A stretch of 64,000 bases of DNA from Bacillota bacterium (GCA_012519025.1 JAAYQZ010000048.1:1-64000), one strand, 5' to 3'; positions 37,258 to 49,027 are shown, counted from the first letter of the stretch. Translations and numbers: made by a program. Notes: a model not told the origin generated them from the letters alone.

Positions 37258-38013
37258 TTAGGTCCAAGTCTCCTGCCCTATCTTTAGATTGTGAATGGCA
37301 GTTAACGGTACACCGGCGGTTTTTGCAAATTCGACCCCGGAAATTAGATCCCCCACCCGATGGGGGCTGTGGGCATCACTGCCAATGACAAAGCGGGCAC
37401 CGGCGTCATAGGCGATTTTTAAGTATTCCGGGGTAATGTGATCGTGACTTGTATTAATCTCCATGTAAGTATGGGTTTGGCAGCACGCCGATCCAACAGC
37501 TTCGGTGTCGATGTTCACATGCAGACCAGGATGGGTAAGTATATCAATAGGATATCTATTTAACGAGGCAATAACAGCTTGGGTGTTAATTTCCCTTAAA
37601 GCGTTTTTTAAGCGGGCCCAAAAACGACCAACCAAATTTCCCGAAAAAAGCAAGGCAGTAGCTAAGTTATCGGGGTATACTAGCAGGTGAAGTCCAGCTA
37701 AAATGATGTCAAATTCATGCAGCTGATCAATGGGTATGTCCAGGGTTCCACCCAGTGAGATGATATTGGCCTCTACTCCCAATAAAATTCGGATAGCGGG
37801 ATATTTAACTTGACAGGCTTCCAGCTCTTGCCTGATGAGTTCGAACGTCTTTAGGTTTTTGACTCCGACTCCAAAAAGGTTGGCTGGCCCGTGATCAGTA
37901 ATAGCGATGGCTTCAAGCCCTTTGTTAAGGGCAGCTTTGACATTATCCTCTACGCTGCCTTTACCGTGACTGTGGTAAGTATGGGTATGATAGTCGGCCA
38001 AAAAAGTTAACAA
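37258..38013 (-). CDS. PHP-domain phosphoesterase (YcdX type)
   Basis: 251 residues from the TTG at 38013, five bases after GGGGAGAG; the track start at 38259 adds 82 residues with no family similarity that lie upstream of the SD. The metal-binding motifs of the PHP superfamily are clear: ADYHTHTYHSHG at the start, AITDHGP near 38-44, and GSDAHSPHRVGD near the end. Members include histidinol phosphatase and tri-zinc phosphatases of the YcdX group; the substrate is unknown. It is upstream of rapZ with 63 bases between stop and start, so probably in one operon (PHP-rapZ-yvcK). This gene is not always present at such loci. Confidence 0.85.
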   Translation of the reverse strand: MLTFLADYHTHTYHSHGKGSVEDNVKAALNKGLEAIAITDHGPANLFGVGVKNLKTFELIRQELEACQVKYPAIRILLGVEANIISLGGTLDIPIDQLHEFDIILAGLHLLVYPDNLATALLFSGNLVGRFWARLKNALREINTQAVIASLNRYPIDILTHPGLHVNIDTEAVGSACCQTHTYMEINTSHDHITPEYLKIAYDAGARFVIGSDAHSPHRVGDLISGVEFAKTAGVPLTAIHNLKIGQETWT

Positions 38014-38209
38014 TTTAGCTCTCCCCTGCACGTTTGTTTTTAGGGTGCCCCTTACCATGAAAATAAGTAGTGGGAAGAGGAGTTGGGCCGCAGTTGGCGA
38101 AATCGAAAACAGGCAAATAGCTGTGTTTGACAATACAAGTCCAGCAGGTTGTATGTACAGCCGATATTGCAGGAGCCGGGTAGGAGGGAGTGGGGCGGAC
38201 CCCACAGCT

Positions 38210-39109
38210 ATGGGATTTTCTCGCACCGTCAAAGATGAATTAGCCAGGATTATGCCCAAACGGCGCTGCTGCCAGTTGGCGGAATTGGCGGGACTCGCCT
38301 ATGTAGACGGCAGCCTCAACCATGAGGGCTATGAGGTCGTTGCCGGGCAAGCCGGTGCAGCCCGTAAAGTTTATGTATTATTTAAACTGCTTTACCAGCC
38401 TAAGATGGAGGTCAAAGTGCGCCAAAGTGTGGGGTTTGGTAAGCAGCCCGTATATACTGTGCAGATTCCCCATCAGTACAAACTGCAATCAATCGCCAAT
38501 AGTCTGGCCGGTGTAGAACGACGCTTTGCTGCCCGACGCTGGGGGAAAGCATGCTGTCGCCGAGCTTTTTTAAGAGGTGTGTATCTCGGACGCGGTTCTT
38601 GTACAGAGCCGAGCAAAAATTACCACTTGGAAATAGTAACAAACACTTTTAGTCAAGCAGCACTTGTGCAGGGATGCGCGGAAACCTTTGGATTGTCTCC
38701 CGGGGTTGTGCAGCGCAAAAATAGAGTAACAGTGTATTTTAAAGATGCCGAAGAGATCGGACAGTTTTTGGGACACTTAGGTGCCCATACCGCAGTTCTC
38801 CGATTGGAAAACGTACGGGTTGTAAAGGCCATGCGCAATCAGGCAAATCGGTTGGTCAATTGTGAAACAGCCAATATGGACAAGACTCTGGAGGCATCTT
38901 TAAGACAGTTGGAAAACATCAGGCTTATCCAAGACAAAAAGGGTTTGAAGGCGCTGTCACCGGAGCTTTCAGAGATTGCCTTGCTTAGGCTCGAACACCC
39001 ATATGCAACTTTAAAAGAGCTGGGGGAACTGTCTGATGGCAATTTGAGTAAATCCGGGGTCAATCATCGCATGCGCAAGCTGGAGAAGATTGCAGATGAT
39101 TTAAGGTAA
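38210..39109 (+). CDS. whiA: DNA-binding protein WhiA (sporulation/division regulator)
   Basis: 299 residues from ATG 38210, giving the family-typical start GFSRTVKDELARI; the 55 upstream residues in the track have no such match. The N-terminal half is a LAGLIDADG-like domain (LAGLAYVDGSL, FLRGVYLGRGSCTEPSKNYHLE) without nuclease activity, and the C-terminal helix-turn-helix ends LSKSGVNHRMRKLEKIADDL. WhiA binds DNA and affects division and chromosome segregation in Bacillota. The SD GGAGGGAG is about 20 bases away, so initiation signals are weak. It is divergent from PHP-rapZ-yvcK rather than the usual rapZ-yvcK-whiA series. A possible TTGACA lies at 38127 with a poor -10. Confidence 0.93.
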   Translation: MGFSRTVKDELARIMPKRRCCQLAELAGLAYVDGSLNHEGYEVVAGQAGAARKVYVLFKLLYQPKMEVKVRQSVGFGKQPVYTVQIPHQYKLQSIANSLAGVERRFAARRWGKACCRRAFLRGVYLGRGSCTEPSKNYHLEIVTNTFSQAALVQGCAETFGLSPGVVQRKNRVTVYFKDAEEIGQFLGHLGAHTAVLRLENVRVVKAMRNQANRLVNCETANMDKTLEASLRQLENIRLIQDKKGLKALSPELSEIALLRLEHPYATLKELGELSDGNLSKSGVNHRMRKLEKIADDLR

Positions 39110-39193
39110 AAAAGGGATATTTTTCCCCAACGACTGGAGGAGTTTTCCCCGTCACCTAGAATAGACAGTGTGGTGATTTTCTTTTTTGGTTCC

Positions 39194-39231
39194 GGTGGGA
39201 CAAAATGTGTTGCGGCGGGACAAGAATAGGA
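39194..39231 (+). promoter_or_regulatory. Candidate CggR operator (two direct repeats)
   Basis: GGGAC at 39197-39201 and CGGGAC at 39216-39221 are direct repeats 20 bases apart, the same period as the operator I remember for Bacillus CggR (CGGGAC-N6-TGTC-N4, repeated). The first unit here is TGGGAC-N6-TGTT-N4; the second unit begins with the exact CGGGAC but its distal half is changed. It lies 120 bases upstream of the cggR start, so CggR likely represses its own operon until fructose-1,6-bisphosphate accumulates. I could not identify the promoter itself. Confidence 0.75.
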
Positions 39232-39350
39232 CAGCAGATATTTGATTGGTATATTCCGATTTGGGTACGAGTGTCAGTTTCGTGGCAACACTAGTATCGG
39301 TGCCAGGAAGTATGCAATTCAGGAGGGCAGCGGGCCGGACCCATGTTTAT

Positions 39351-40409
39351 ATGGTCAACCAAGATATTTTACGAAAAATAGCTCCGGAAATAACTGAACT
39401 TGTAGAAAAACGCTATATTATCTTGCGAAATATTTACTTCATCCAGCCGGTGGGCCGCCGGGCTTTGGCCGCGCGACTGCGGTTGCCGGAACGCACTGTT
39501 CGCAATGAAGTTGATGTTCTAAGGGAGCAAGGTTTGTTGGTTTCCAACCCTGCCGGGATGGCAGTAACAAACACCGGTGAACGCATCCTGGGTGAGCTTA
39601 AAGAATATGTCAGGGAGCTCCGGGGTTTGTCAGAGCTGGAACGCCGATTGGCACGAATTTTAGGATTGCAGCAGATGATTATTGTGCCTGGTGATTCTGA
39701 TACAGATGAAACCGTCAAAAAGGAAATGGCTAAAGCTACGGCCAGGTACTTGAAAAATGTCTTGAAAGATGGAGAGGTTTTGGCCGTAACCGGCGGGACC
39801 ACCTTAGCCGAAGTTGCAATAAGTTTTCCCACCTCTATGGAAAAACGGGATATAATGGTAGTGCCTGCCCGGGGAGGCTTGGGTGAAGAGGTGGAAAAAC
39901 AAGCCAACACCGTGGCGGCCAATATAGCCCAGCATTTGGGCGGTGTTTATCGATTGCTTCATGTTCCCGATGATGTGGGAGATGACGTGATCGCGTCTTT
40001 GTGCAGTGATCCCAAGATCAAAGACATGCTCGATCTAATCAAGAAAGCAGACATGGTGCTGCATGGTATTGGTTCCGCGGAAGAAATGGCCAAGCGCCGG
40101 GGACTTCAGGAAAGCGATCTACGTTTGCTTGCGGCCCACAAAGCAGTTGGTGAGGCCTTTGGATACTATTTCAACGAACAAGGTGATGTCGTCTACTCCA
40201 CCAGCAGTGTAGGTTTGCGGATGGAGGATTTGATGACTATAAATAAAGTTGTTGCCGTCGGGGGCGGGCGCAGCAAGGCAGAAGCCGCCTTGGCTGTGAT
40301 GTCCAATCATTACCAGCATGTTTGTATTACCGATGAGGGCGCGGCCCGCCTTATGGAAGCACGCCTAAAAGGAAACAGTGCTGTTTTTGATACCCCTGTC
40401 CGGCTGTAA
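39351..40409 (+). CDS. cggR: Central glycolytic genes regulator CggR
   Basis: 352 residues from ATG 39351, a SorC/DeoR-type repressor. The N-terminus DILRKIAPEITELVEKRYIILRNI followed by LAARLRLPERTVRNEVDVL is the winged helix-turn-helix. The C-terminal sugar-phosphate domain has LAVTGGTTLAEVA, VVPARGGLG and KKADMVLHGIGSAEEMA. CggR represses gapA operons and is released by fructose-1,6-bisphosphate. ATG 39351 gives the family-typical start but has no good SD; AGGAGGG lies 24 bases upstream. In-frame starts ATG 39312 and GTG 39300 would add 13-17 residues. The operator above and gap below confirm the assignment. Confidence 0.92.
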   Translation: MVNQDILRKIAPEITELVEKRYIILRNIYFIQPVGRRALAARLRLPERTVRNEVDVLREQGLLVSNPAGMAVTNTGERILGELKEYVRELRGLSELERRLARILGLQQMIIVPGDSDTDETVKKEMAKATARYLKNVLKDGEVLAVTGGTTLAEVAISFPTSMEKRDIMVVPARGGLGEEVEKQANTVAANIAQHLGGVYRLLHVPDDVGDDVIASLCSDPKIKDMLDLIKKADMVLHGIGSAEEMAKRRGLQESDLRLLAAHKAVGEAFGYYFNEQGDVVYSTSSVGLRMEDLMTINKVVAVGGGRSKAEAALAVMSNHYQHVCITDEGAARLMEARLKGNSAVFDTPVRL

Positions 40410-40428
40410 TGAGTATTCTATTACCTAA

Positions 40429-41451
<1,023 letters not shown>

Positions 41452-41538
41452 TCTTGAAGTTTAGGGCCACCCCGATCCTTTATGGTAGGCGGTGGCCTTC
41501 CACTGATTCAAAAAGATGAGTATTTTAGGGGGGTTTAC

Positions 41539-42723
41539 ATGGATAAACTTACCGTTAAGGATATCGACTGCCAAGGAAAGCATGTGTTTGTGCGAGTAGA
41601 TTTCAACGTGCCTATGGATGATGCTGGTAATATCACCGATGACAAGCGTATAAAAGCCGCGCTGCCGACTATTGAATATCTTACCGGCCGGGGGGCAAAA
41701 GTGATTTTGGCATCTCACCTGGGGCGGCCGAAGGGTCAGCCTAACGATGAATACCGGATGGATCCTGTGGCCCAAAGATTGGCAGAGCTCCTCGATCAAG
41801 AGATTACCAAAGTGGATGACTGTATAGGGCCGGAGCCTAAAGAAGCCGCTGGGTTGATGGAGAATGGTGATGTGCTTCTTCTGGAAAATGTACGTTTTTA
41901 TCCCGGGGAAGAAGCCAATGACCCTGAGTTCGCCAAATCATTAGCAGAACTTGCAGATATTTATGTCAATGATGCTTTTGGAGCCGCCCACAGGGCCCAC
42001 GCGTCCACGGCAGGCATTGCTGAGTACTTGCCGGCAGTGGCGGGGTTTTTGCTGCAAAAGGAAATCGAGATTATGGGCAGTGCTCTTAACAACCCCAAAA
42101 GACCTTTTGTAGCCATCTTGGGGGGCGCCAAAGTTGCGGATAAGATCGGCGTAATCAACAATCTGTTGGAAAAAGTCGATACTTTGATCATTGGCGGCGG
42201 CATGGCCTATACTTTCTTGAAGGCGCAGGGCCATGAGATCGGCAATTCACTTTTGGATGGGGAAAGCCTTGAACTGTCTTTGGAACTGATGGAAACTGCC
42301 CAGGCAAAAGGAGTCAAGTTCTTGCTTCCGGTGGATATCGTAATTGCGAAGGAATTCGCGGCTGATTCCGCCTACGAAACTGTGGCTGCTGACGGCATGC
42401 GTGCCGACTGGATGGGGCTTGATATCGGACCGAAGAGTGTGGAATTGTTCAAAAAAGAAATCTTAACCGCCAAGACCATTGTATGGAATGGTCCCATGGG
42501 TGTTTTTGAAATGCCGGCCTTTGCTGTTGGTACCAACGCTGTTGCTGAGGCTATGGGTGCCAGCGAAGCCATCACTATTATCGGCGGCGGGGATTCAGCT
42601 GCGGCTGTGGAACTAATTGGTCTGGTTGATAAAATGACCCACGTATCCACAGGTGGTGGGGCATCATTGGAGTTTTTGGAGGGCAAAGCCCTACCGGGGG
42701 TTGAGGCGCTTCAAGATAGATAG
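41539..42723 (+). CDS. pgk: Phosphoglycerate kinase
   Basis: 394 residues from ATG 41539 with AGGGGGG 6 bases upstream; the track start at 41482 adds 19 unrelated residues. It converts 1,3-bisphosphoglycerate and ADP to 3-phosphoglycerate and [31 protein letters not shown], and the C-terminal [13 protein letters not shown] and [14 protein letters not shown] motifs are all present. The C-terminus is standard; it is not fused to TIM as in some Thermotoga. tpiA starts 17 bases after the stop. Confidence 0.96.
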   Translation: MDKLTVKDIDCQGKHVFVRVDFNVPMDDAGNITDDKRIKAALPTIEYLTGRGAKVILASHLGRPKGQPNDEYRMDPVAQRLAELLDQEITKVDDCIGPEPKEAAGLMENGDVLLLENVRFYPGEEANDPEFAKSLAELADIYVNDAFGAAHRAHASTAGIAEYLPAVAGFLLQKEIEIMGSALNNPKRPFVAILGGAKVADKIGVINNLLEKVDTLIIGGGMAYTFLKAQGHEIGNSLLDGESLELSLELMETAQAKGVKFLLPVDIVIAKEFAADSAYETVAADGMRADWMGLDIGPKSVELFKKEILTAKTIVWNGPMGVFEMPAFAVGTNAVAEAMGASEAITIIGGGDSAAAVELIGLVDKMTHVSTGGGASLEFLEGKALPGVEALQDR

Positions 42724-42739
42724 TGTCGGAGGCGATGAT

Positions 42740-43492
42740 GTGAGAGTTCCAATTATTGCAGGTAACTGGAAGATGCATAAACTGCCTGATGAGGCACAAG
42801 CGTTGTGCCAAGAGCTCGTCGGCAGTCTTGATGAATACGAAGATCGGGAGATCGTAGTATTCCCGCCATTTACGGCTTTGGCTTCTAGTGCCAAGGTCTT
42901 AAAAGGTACCAATATTGCTTTAGGTGCGCAGAATATGTTTCATGAAGCCAATGGTGCTTACACCGGCGAAGTGGCACCGCCTATGCTTGTGGCACTGGGT
43001 GTTAAATATGTTATATTGGGTCATTCTGAGCGCCGCCAGCACTTTGCTGAAACAGACGAGATAGTCAACAAAAAGATCAAAGCCGCGCTAAACCACGGCT
43101 TAGTACCGATTGTGTGTGTAGGTGAAACTGCCGCACAAAGGGAAGCAGGTACCACAGAGTCTGTAGTAAATAAGCAAATTCGCGCAGCTTTTGATGGAAT
43201 GGATAGGCAAGTCGCCCAAGGTGTTATCGTGGCCTATGAGCCAATTTGGGCCATAGGTACCGGCAAAACTGCAACAAGCCGGGAAGCCAATCGCGTTATA
43301 GGGGTGATTCGCAGTACCCTGCAGGACATATATGGTGAAACTGCAGCTGATATTCGCATCCTTTATGGAGGCAGCGTCAACGCCGATAATGCAGCTGAAT
43401 TGATGAAACAGCCGGAGATCGATGGGGCGTTAGTCGGCGGTGCCAGCCTGGATGCCGAATCATTTGCCCGGATCGTACAATATGACGATTAG
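42740..43492 (+). CDS. tpiA: Triosephosphate isomerase
   Basis: 250 residues from GTG 42740, seven bases after GGAGG; the track start lies inside pgk. It begins VPIIAGNWKMHK, the family N-terminus with Asn and Lys active residues. The catalytic His is in LGHSERRQHF near 94-101 and Glu in VAYEPIWAIGTGKTA near 164-178. The phosphate loop GGSVNADNAAEL and GALVGGASLD close the barrel. Length is normal. Confidence 0.96.
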   Translation: MRVPIIAGNWKMHKLPDEAQALCQELVGSLDEYEDREIVVFPPFTALASSAKVLKGTNIALGAQNMFHEANGAYTGEVAPPMLVALGVKYVILGHSERRQHFAETDEIVNKKIKAALNHGLVPIVCVGETAAQREAGTTESVVNKQIRAAFDGMDRQVAQGVIVAYEPIWAIGTGKTATSREANRVIGVIRSTLQDIYGETAADIRILYGGSVNADNAAELMKQPEIDGALVGGASLDAESFARIVQYDD

Positions 43493-43523
43493 TCAACAGA
43501 GCCGGTGCAGAGGAGGATTATCT

Positions 43524-45068
43524 ATGGCCAAGGCTAAACACCCAGTCTGTCTTATGATCTTAGATGGGTTTGGTTTAAATGAAAGACGTGACAATAACGC
43601 AGTTGCTGAAGCAAACACCCCATTTTTGGATAGCTTAGGCGAACGCTACCCGAAGGCGCAGTTGTTGGCCTTTGGCGAAGCGGTAGGGCTAATGGAAGGT
43701 CAAATGGGTGATTCCAATGTGGGTCATCTAAACATAGGAGCTGGCCGCATCGTTTACCAGGATGTTGCCCGCATAAGCAAAGCAGTGCGAGACGGCGAGT
43801 TTCATAAAAATGAAGTTCTGCTTAAGGCTATGACAACCTGCAGGGAGAAAGGTACTGCCCTGCATTTGATGGGGCTGTTGTCCCCCGGCGGAGTGCACAG
43901 CCATAGTTCTCATCTTTATGCTTTGTTGGATATGGCAAAATCATCGGGACTTACCAAAGTCTATATCCACGCCTTTCTTGATGGCCGAGATGTGCCCCCC
44001 TCCAGTGCTTTAGAATATATGAGAAATCTGGAAGGTGAACTCAATCGAGTTCAAATTGGCAAAGTAGCCACTGTTTCCGGACGCTACTATGCCATGGATC
44101 GGGATCAGCGCTGGGAGCGGACTGCCAAAGCCTATGATGCCTTGGTATTGGGAGAAGGACGCGGGGCAAAAACTAGTATCGAGGCGGTTGAGACAGCCTA
44201 CCGGCAGGGGGAAACAGATGAGTTTGTTGTACCTACAGTCGTACAAGGTGCCGGTGGAAAACCAGTATCAGCCATAGAAGAAAATGATTCAGTAATCTTT
44301 TTTAACTTCAGGGCAGATCGAGCGCGACAGATTACTCGGGCTTTAACTGACGAAAATTTCACGGGGTTTACCAGAGCCAAGTTACCCCAAGTGACTTTTG
44401 TGGGTATGACCCGTTATGATGAAACTTTTGACATCCCTTATGCATTCCCACCGCAAGATCTGAAAAACACACTTGGGGCTGTAGTTGGAGATGCCGGGTG
44501 GAGGCAGCTTAGGATTGCTGAGACGGAAAAATACGCCCATGTGACTTTCTTTTTCAATGGTGGCGATGAGCAGACTTTTCCCGGGGAAGAGCGTAAGTTG
44601 ATTCCTTCCCCGAAAGTTGCAACTTATGATCTGAAGCCTGAGATGAGCGCCCCGACGGTGGCTAAAGAAGCAGTAGCCGCAATAAAAAGCAGGAAATATG
44701 ATCTGATAGTGCTAAACTTCGCCAATTGTGATATGGTGGGGCATACGGGCATTTTGTCGGCAGCAGTTAAGGCAGTTGAGGCAGTAGATGCAGCAGTCAA
44801 TGAAGTAGTCACGGCTATGCAGGCGGTGGGGGGATATGTAGTCTTAACGGCCGATCACGGCAATGCAGAACAGATGATCGATTACACCACCAACGAGCCG
44901 CATACTGCCCATACATTAAATCCTGTACCGGTGATACTAGTTACTGATCGACCGGAACTTGGACTGAAAGATGGTATTTTGGCAGACCTGGCACCGACAG
45001 TATTGGATTTGCTGGAACTTGACCAGCCGCCGGAAATGACAGGGCAATCACTGATAAAGCATAGATAA
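43524..45068 (+). CDS. gpmI: Phosphoglycerate mutase, cofactor-independent
   Basis: 514 residues from ATG 43524 (AGAGGAGGA upstream). The metalloenzyme type uses two Mn2+ and a phosphoserine: MILDGFG supplies the first Asp, GDSNVGHLNIGAGR near 63-76 contains the catalytic serine, and NFANCDMVGHTG and TADHGNAEQM supply the remaining metal ligands. It interconverts 3- and 2-phosphoglycerate. The track start extends 28 residues into tpiA and is wrong. It lies 31 bases after tpiA and 36 before eno. Confidence 0.96.
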   Translation: MAKAKHPVCLMILDGFGLNERRDNNAVAEANTPFLDSLGERYPKAQLLAFGEAVGLMEGQMGDSNVGHLNIGAGRIVYQDVARISKAVRDGEFHKNEVLLKAMTTCREKGTALHLMGLLSPGGVHSHSSHLYALLDMAKSSGLTKVYIHAFLDGRDVPPSSALEYMRNLEGELNRVQIGKVATVSGRYYAMDRDQRWERTAKAYDALVLGEGRGAKTSIEAVETAYRQGETDEFVVPTVVQGAGGKPVSAIEENDSVIFFNFRADRARQITRALTDENFTGFTRAKLPQVTFVGMTRYDETFDIPYAFPPQDLKNTLGAVVGDAGWRQLRIAETEKYAHVTFFFNGGDEQTFPGEERKLIPSPKVATYDLKPEMSAPTVAKEAVAAIKSRKYDLIVLNFANCDMVGHTGILSAAVKAVEAVDAAVNEVVTAMQAVGGYVVLTADHGNAEQMIDYTTNEPHTAHTLNPVPVILVTDRPELGLKDGILADLAPTVLDLLELDQPPEMTGQSLIKHR

Positions 45069-45092
45069 TGATAACAACATATAAGAACATAG

Positions 45093-46391
<1,299 letters not shown>

Positions 46392-46409
46392 TCTGGAAGG
46401 AAATAATCC

Positions 46410-46446
46410 AAGGGGAAGGTCAGGTTTCGGTTGTCACCTTCCCCTT
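46410..46446 (+). terminator. Inverted repeat after eno, possible terminator
   Basis: AAGGGGAAGGT (46410-46420) pairs perfectly with ACCTTCCCCTT (46436-46446), an 11-bp stem. No T run follows, so it may be a weak or factor-assisted terminator or an RNA 3' stabiliser. The secG promoter candidate overlaps its right arm. Confidence 0.5.
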
Positions 46447-46460
46447 GAATATGTTAAAAT
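46431..46460 (+). promoter_or_regulatory. Candidate promoter for secG
   Basis: TTGTCA at 46431-46436 and TAAAAT at 46455-46460 with 18-base spacing, 35 bases upstream of the secG start. The -35 lies in the right half of the post-eno hairpin. Confidence 0.5.
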
Positions 46461-46494
46461 AGGGTGACGTAAAAGCGATGGAGGGGGTGGGCAC

Positions 46495-46713
46495 TTGGTA
46501 ATGGCCTTAATGGTGATTCAACTTGTTGTTTCCCTTGCTCTGATTGTAGTTGTTGTATTACAGGAGAGCAAAGGCGAAGGGTTGGGTTCTATTGGCGGCG
46601 GCGCACAGATGTTTTTCGGCAACATTAAAGGTATTGATCGGACACTTGAGCAAATAACAAAATACCTCGCCGTTGCTTTTATGGTAATGTCTTTGATTTT
46701 GACCTTTATCTAG
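46495..46713 (+). CDS. secG: Protein translocase subunit SecG
   Basis: 72 residues with two transmembrane helices (about 3-22 and 51-70) separated by the conserved loop LQESKGEGLGSIGGGAQMFFG, the SecG signature. It assists SecYE and SecA in export. GGAGGGGG lies 7 bases before TTG 46495; ATG 46501 is two codons in and would also work. The gene after eno in many clostridia is secG, as here. Confidence 0.93.
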   Translation: MVMALMVIQLVVSLALIVVVVLQESKGEGLGSIGGGAQMFFGNIKGIDRTLEQITKYLAVAFMVMSLILTFI

Positions 46714-46765
46714 CCCATCTGACTGTAATGTGGCACACTTTAGAAGGTAATGCAACCCTTTTGAA

Positions 46766-46799
46766 GACCCCTGGGCTTGCCAGTGCCTGTGGGGTTTTT
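46766..46799 (+). terminator. Terminator after secG
   Basis: ACCCC pairs with GGGGT across an inner GGGC/GTGCC hairpin and runs into TTTTT. It lies about 53 bases after the secG stop, which separates secG from secD. Confidence 0.65.
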
Positions 46800-46891
46800 G
46801 CCATATACGATCGAAAAGCCACTGCTTTAATAGGCTGTTCAAAGGGGATTTATGATAATTTGGCGGACCATATGAAGGGGGAAAACGGGGA

Positions 46892-48103
46892 ATGCGACGT
46901 GCAGACAGTATTCGTTTGCTGCTCCTTGTGATTATTGTTGTAGTCGCCGGTGCAGTTTTGTATAAAATTCCCATGCGGTTGGGGCTTGATCTGCGAGGCG
47001 GAGTCCACGTGGTCATGCAGGCGGAACCAACAGCTGACGCAAAAATCTCGGAAGAGACTATGCAAAGAGCCGTTAGCGTCATTGAGCGCCGAGTCAATGG
47101 TATGGGAGTCTCGGAGCCGGTGATTCAGCGCCAGGGTACGAACCGGGTAATTATTCAATTACCGGGTGTTTACGATCAGGAGATGGCTATCAACACCATT
47201 GGAAAAACAGCACAGCTGGAAATTAAAAACCCTTTGGGTGAAACAGTTTTGACCGGAGCTGACTTAATTGATGCGCAGCTGTCACGGGACCAGGTCGGCC
47301 GCCCTTCGGTTGCTGTTGAGTTCAGCAGGGAGGGTACGAAGAAATTTGCCCAGTTGACAACTGTGTACCAAGGACAAGCCATTCCCCACATACTTGATGG
47401 AGAAGTATTGGTGAATCCTGTTATCCAAGGGCCTATTACCGGCGGCAAGGGACAAATCACAGGTCAGTTTACAATAGAAGAAGCCAAAAACTTAGCGGTT
47501 CTTTTGAAAGCCGGTTCTTTGCCGGTCCCCATGGAAGTCATGGAAATCCGCAACGTTGGTCCTACATTGGGACAGCAATCTATTGACCGCAGTATGAAGG
47601 CGGGGATTGTCGGCGTCATTTTGGTTTTCTTATTTATGCTTGGTTACTACAAAATGTCAGGTTTTGTAGCCAATGTGGCGCTTTCCATTTATGTTGTTAT
47701 TGTTTTGGGGGCCATGGTACTGCTCCGCGCCACTTTGACTCTCCCAGGCATTGCCGGATTTATACTATCAATAGGCATGGCAGTAGATGCCAACGTGTTG
47801 ATCTTCGAAAGAATGAAAGAGGAGTACAGGGCGGGCAAGCATCTTAGGGCTGCCGTTGCCTCGGGATTCGATCGGGCCTTTAGAGCCATTTTTGACGCCA
47901 ATATCACGACTTTGCTCACGGCATTGGTGTTGTTTTACTACGGCAGTGGGCCTGTGAAAGGCTTCGCCGTGACTTTGAGTTTGGGTATTTTGGCCAGTAT
48001 GTTCACAGCCATCGTGGTTACCAGGTTGCTGCTTAACTTGGTGGCAGATCGAAAACCCGGCTTATTGCAGCGCTCTATAGCGCCGAAAGGGGTGGCACAG
48101 TAA
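46892..48103 (+). CDS. secD: Protein translocase subunit SecD
   Basis: 403 residues, membrane protein of the RND superfamily. A first helix (about 7-24) is followed by GLDLRGGVHVVMQAEP, the SecD D1 motif, and a periplasmic-type P1 domain with VIERRVNGMGVSEPVIQRQG. Five helices follow, including DANVLIFERMKEEYRAGK with the proton-relay Asp. SecDF uses the proton or sodium gradient to pull exported proteins across. The ATG lies 14 bases after GGGGG. secF overlaps by one base (TAATG). SecD and SecF are separate here, not fused as in Bacillus. Confidence 0.95.
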   Translation: MRRADSIRLLLLVIIVVVAGAVLYKIPMRLGLDLRGGVHVVMQAEPTADAKISEETMQRAVSVIERRVNGMGVSEPVIQRQGTNRVIIQLPGVYDQEMAINTIGKTAQLEIKNPLGETVLTGADLIDAQLSRDQVGRPSVAVEFSREGTKKFAQLTTVYQGQAIPHILDGEVLVNPVIQGPITGGKGQITGQFTIEEAKNLAVLLKAGSLPVPMEVMEIRNVGPTLGQQSIDRSMKAGIVGVILVFLFMLGYYKMSGFVANVALSIYVVIVLGAMVLLRATLTLPGIAGFILSIGMAVDANVLIFERMKEEYRAGKHLRAAVASGFDRAFRAIFDANITTLLTALVLFYYGSGPVKGFAVTLSLGILASMFTAIVVTRLLLNLVADRKPGLLQRSIAPKGVAQ

Positions 48104-48993
48104 TGGATTTTGCAGGGAAACGTAAAATTCCTTTTGGAATTTCTTCGGTGTTGGTCATTGCATCGATAATATTGCTGCTTGCACCTGGCTTGAACTGGGG
48201 TGTTGATTTTACCGGCGGCACTCTCCTGGAACGGGGGTTTGATCGTACCATTACCGCAGGCGAGGTTCGGCAGGTCATCAGTCAGCTGCCTTTAGAGGGT
48301 ATTGATCTTGGTAAAAGCGTAATTCAACCGACGGGAAATAACCGTTCTGCCTTGATTAGGACACAAGTTTTAACCAACGAAGAGATTTTGATCATTGATG
48401 AGGGTCTTGAAGCCGCCTTTGGTCAGGTGCAGTCACTTAGGACTGAGATGGTTGGTCCTGTAGTCGGACAGGAGCTTGTCAAACAGGCTTTATTAGCCTT
48501 GCTGCTTGCTGCCGTGGGGATGTTGATCTATTTGTCGTTCCGCTTTGAATATAGGTTTGCCAGTGTTGCAGTCCTTGCAGTACTGCATGATGCTGTAATA
48601 GTTTTAGGTATTTTTGCTCTTTTGGGTAAAGAAATCAACAGCCCCTTTATAGCGTCAATCCTCACAGTTGTAGGTTACTCAGTCAACAACACCATTGTTA
48701 TTTTCGATAAAATCAGGGAAAATCTACAGCTCCGTAAGCGTGAATCTTGGGCTGAAGTTGCAAACAAAAGCATCCAAGAGACATTGACTAGGTCAATCAA
48801 CACCAGTCTTACGACTTTGTTAGCCATACTAGCACTATTGTTCTTTGGAGGAGCAACCATCCAGGATTTCGTATTCGCACTTTTGATGGGAATTTTTGTA
48901 GGCACCTATTCATCGGTGTTTGTTGCTGGTCCCTTGTGGGTAACATGGAAAGAGTCGGATGACAAACGTCACGCAGCAGCCGCCCGAGCATAA
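48103..48993 (+). CDS. secF: Protein translocase subunit SecF
   Basis: 296 residues with six predicted helices. LNWGVDFTGGTLLERGF near residue 30-46 is the SecF counterpart of the SecD D1 motif, and TVVGYSVNNTIVIFDKIRENL is the D4 motif with the functional Asp. It starts on the last base of the secD stop, so expression is coupled. The short C-terminal tail is basic and alanine-rich. Confidence 0.95.
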   Translation: MDFAGKRKIPFGISSVLVIASIILLLAPGLNWGVDFTGGTLLERGFDRTITAGEVRQVISQLPLEGIDLGKSVIQPTGNNRSALIRTQVLTNEEILIIDEGLEAAFGQVQSLRTEMVGPVVGQELVKQALLALLLAAVGMLIYLSFRFEYRFASVAVLAVLHDAVIVLGIFALLGKEINSPFIASILTVVGYSVNNTIVIFDKIRENLQLRKRESWAEVANKSIQETLTRSINTSLTTLLAILALLFFGGATIQDFVFALLMGIFVGTYSSVFVAGPLWVTWKESDDKRHAAAARA

Positions 48994-49027
48994 AGGTCTG
49001 TCTGCTGCAAAAAGCCAACAAACATTG

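Noticed and set aside
36575-37261. 228-residue plus-strand ORF
   Set aside because: It is antisense to rapZ, which has an intact P-loop and C-terminal motif; the Ser/Arg-rich composition is typical of a shadow.
38127-38155. TTGACA with a TGTATG as promoter of whiA
   Set aside because: The -10 is poor and there is no other support, so I mention it in the whiA entry but do not call it.
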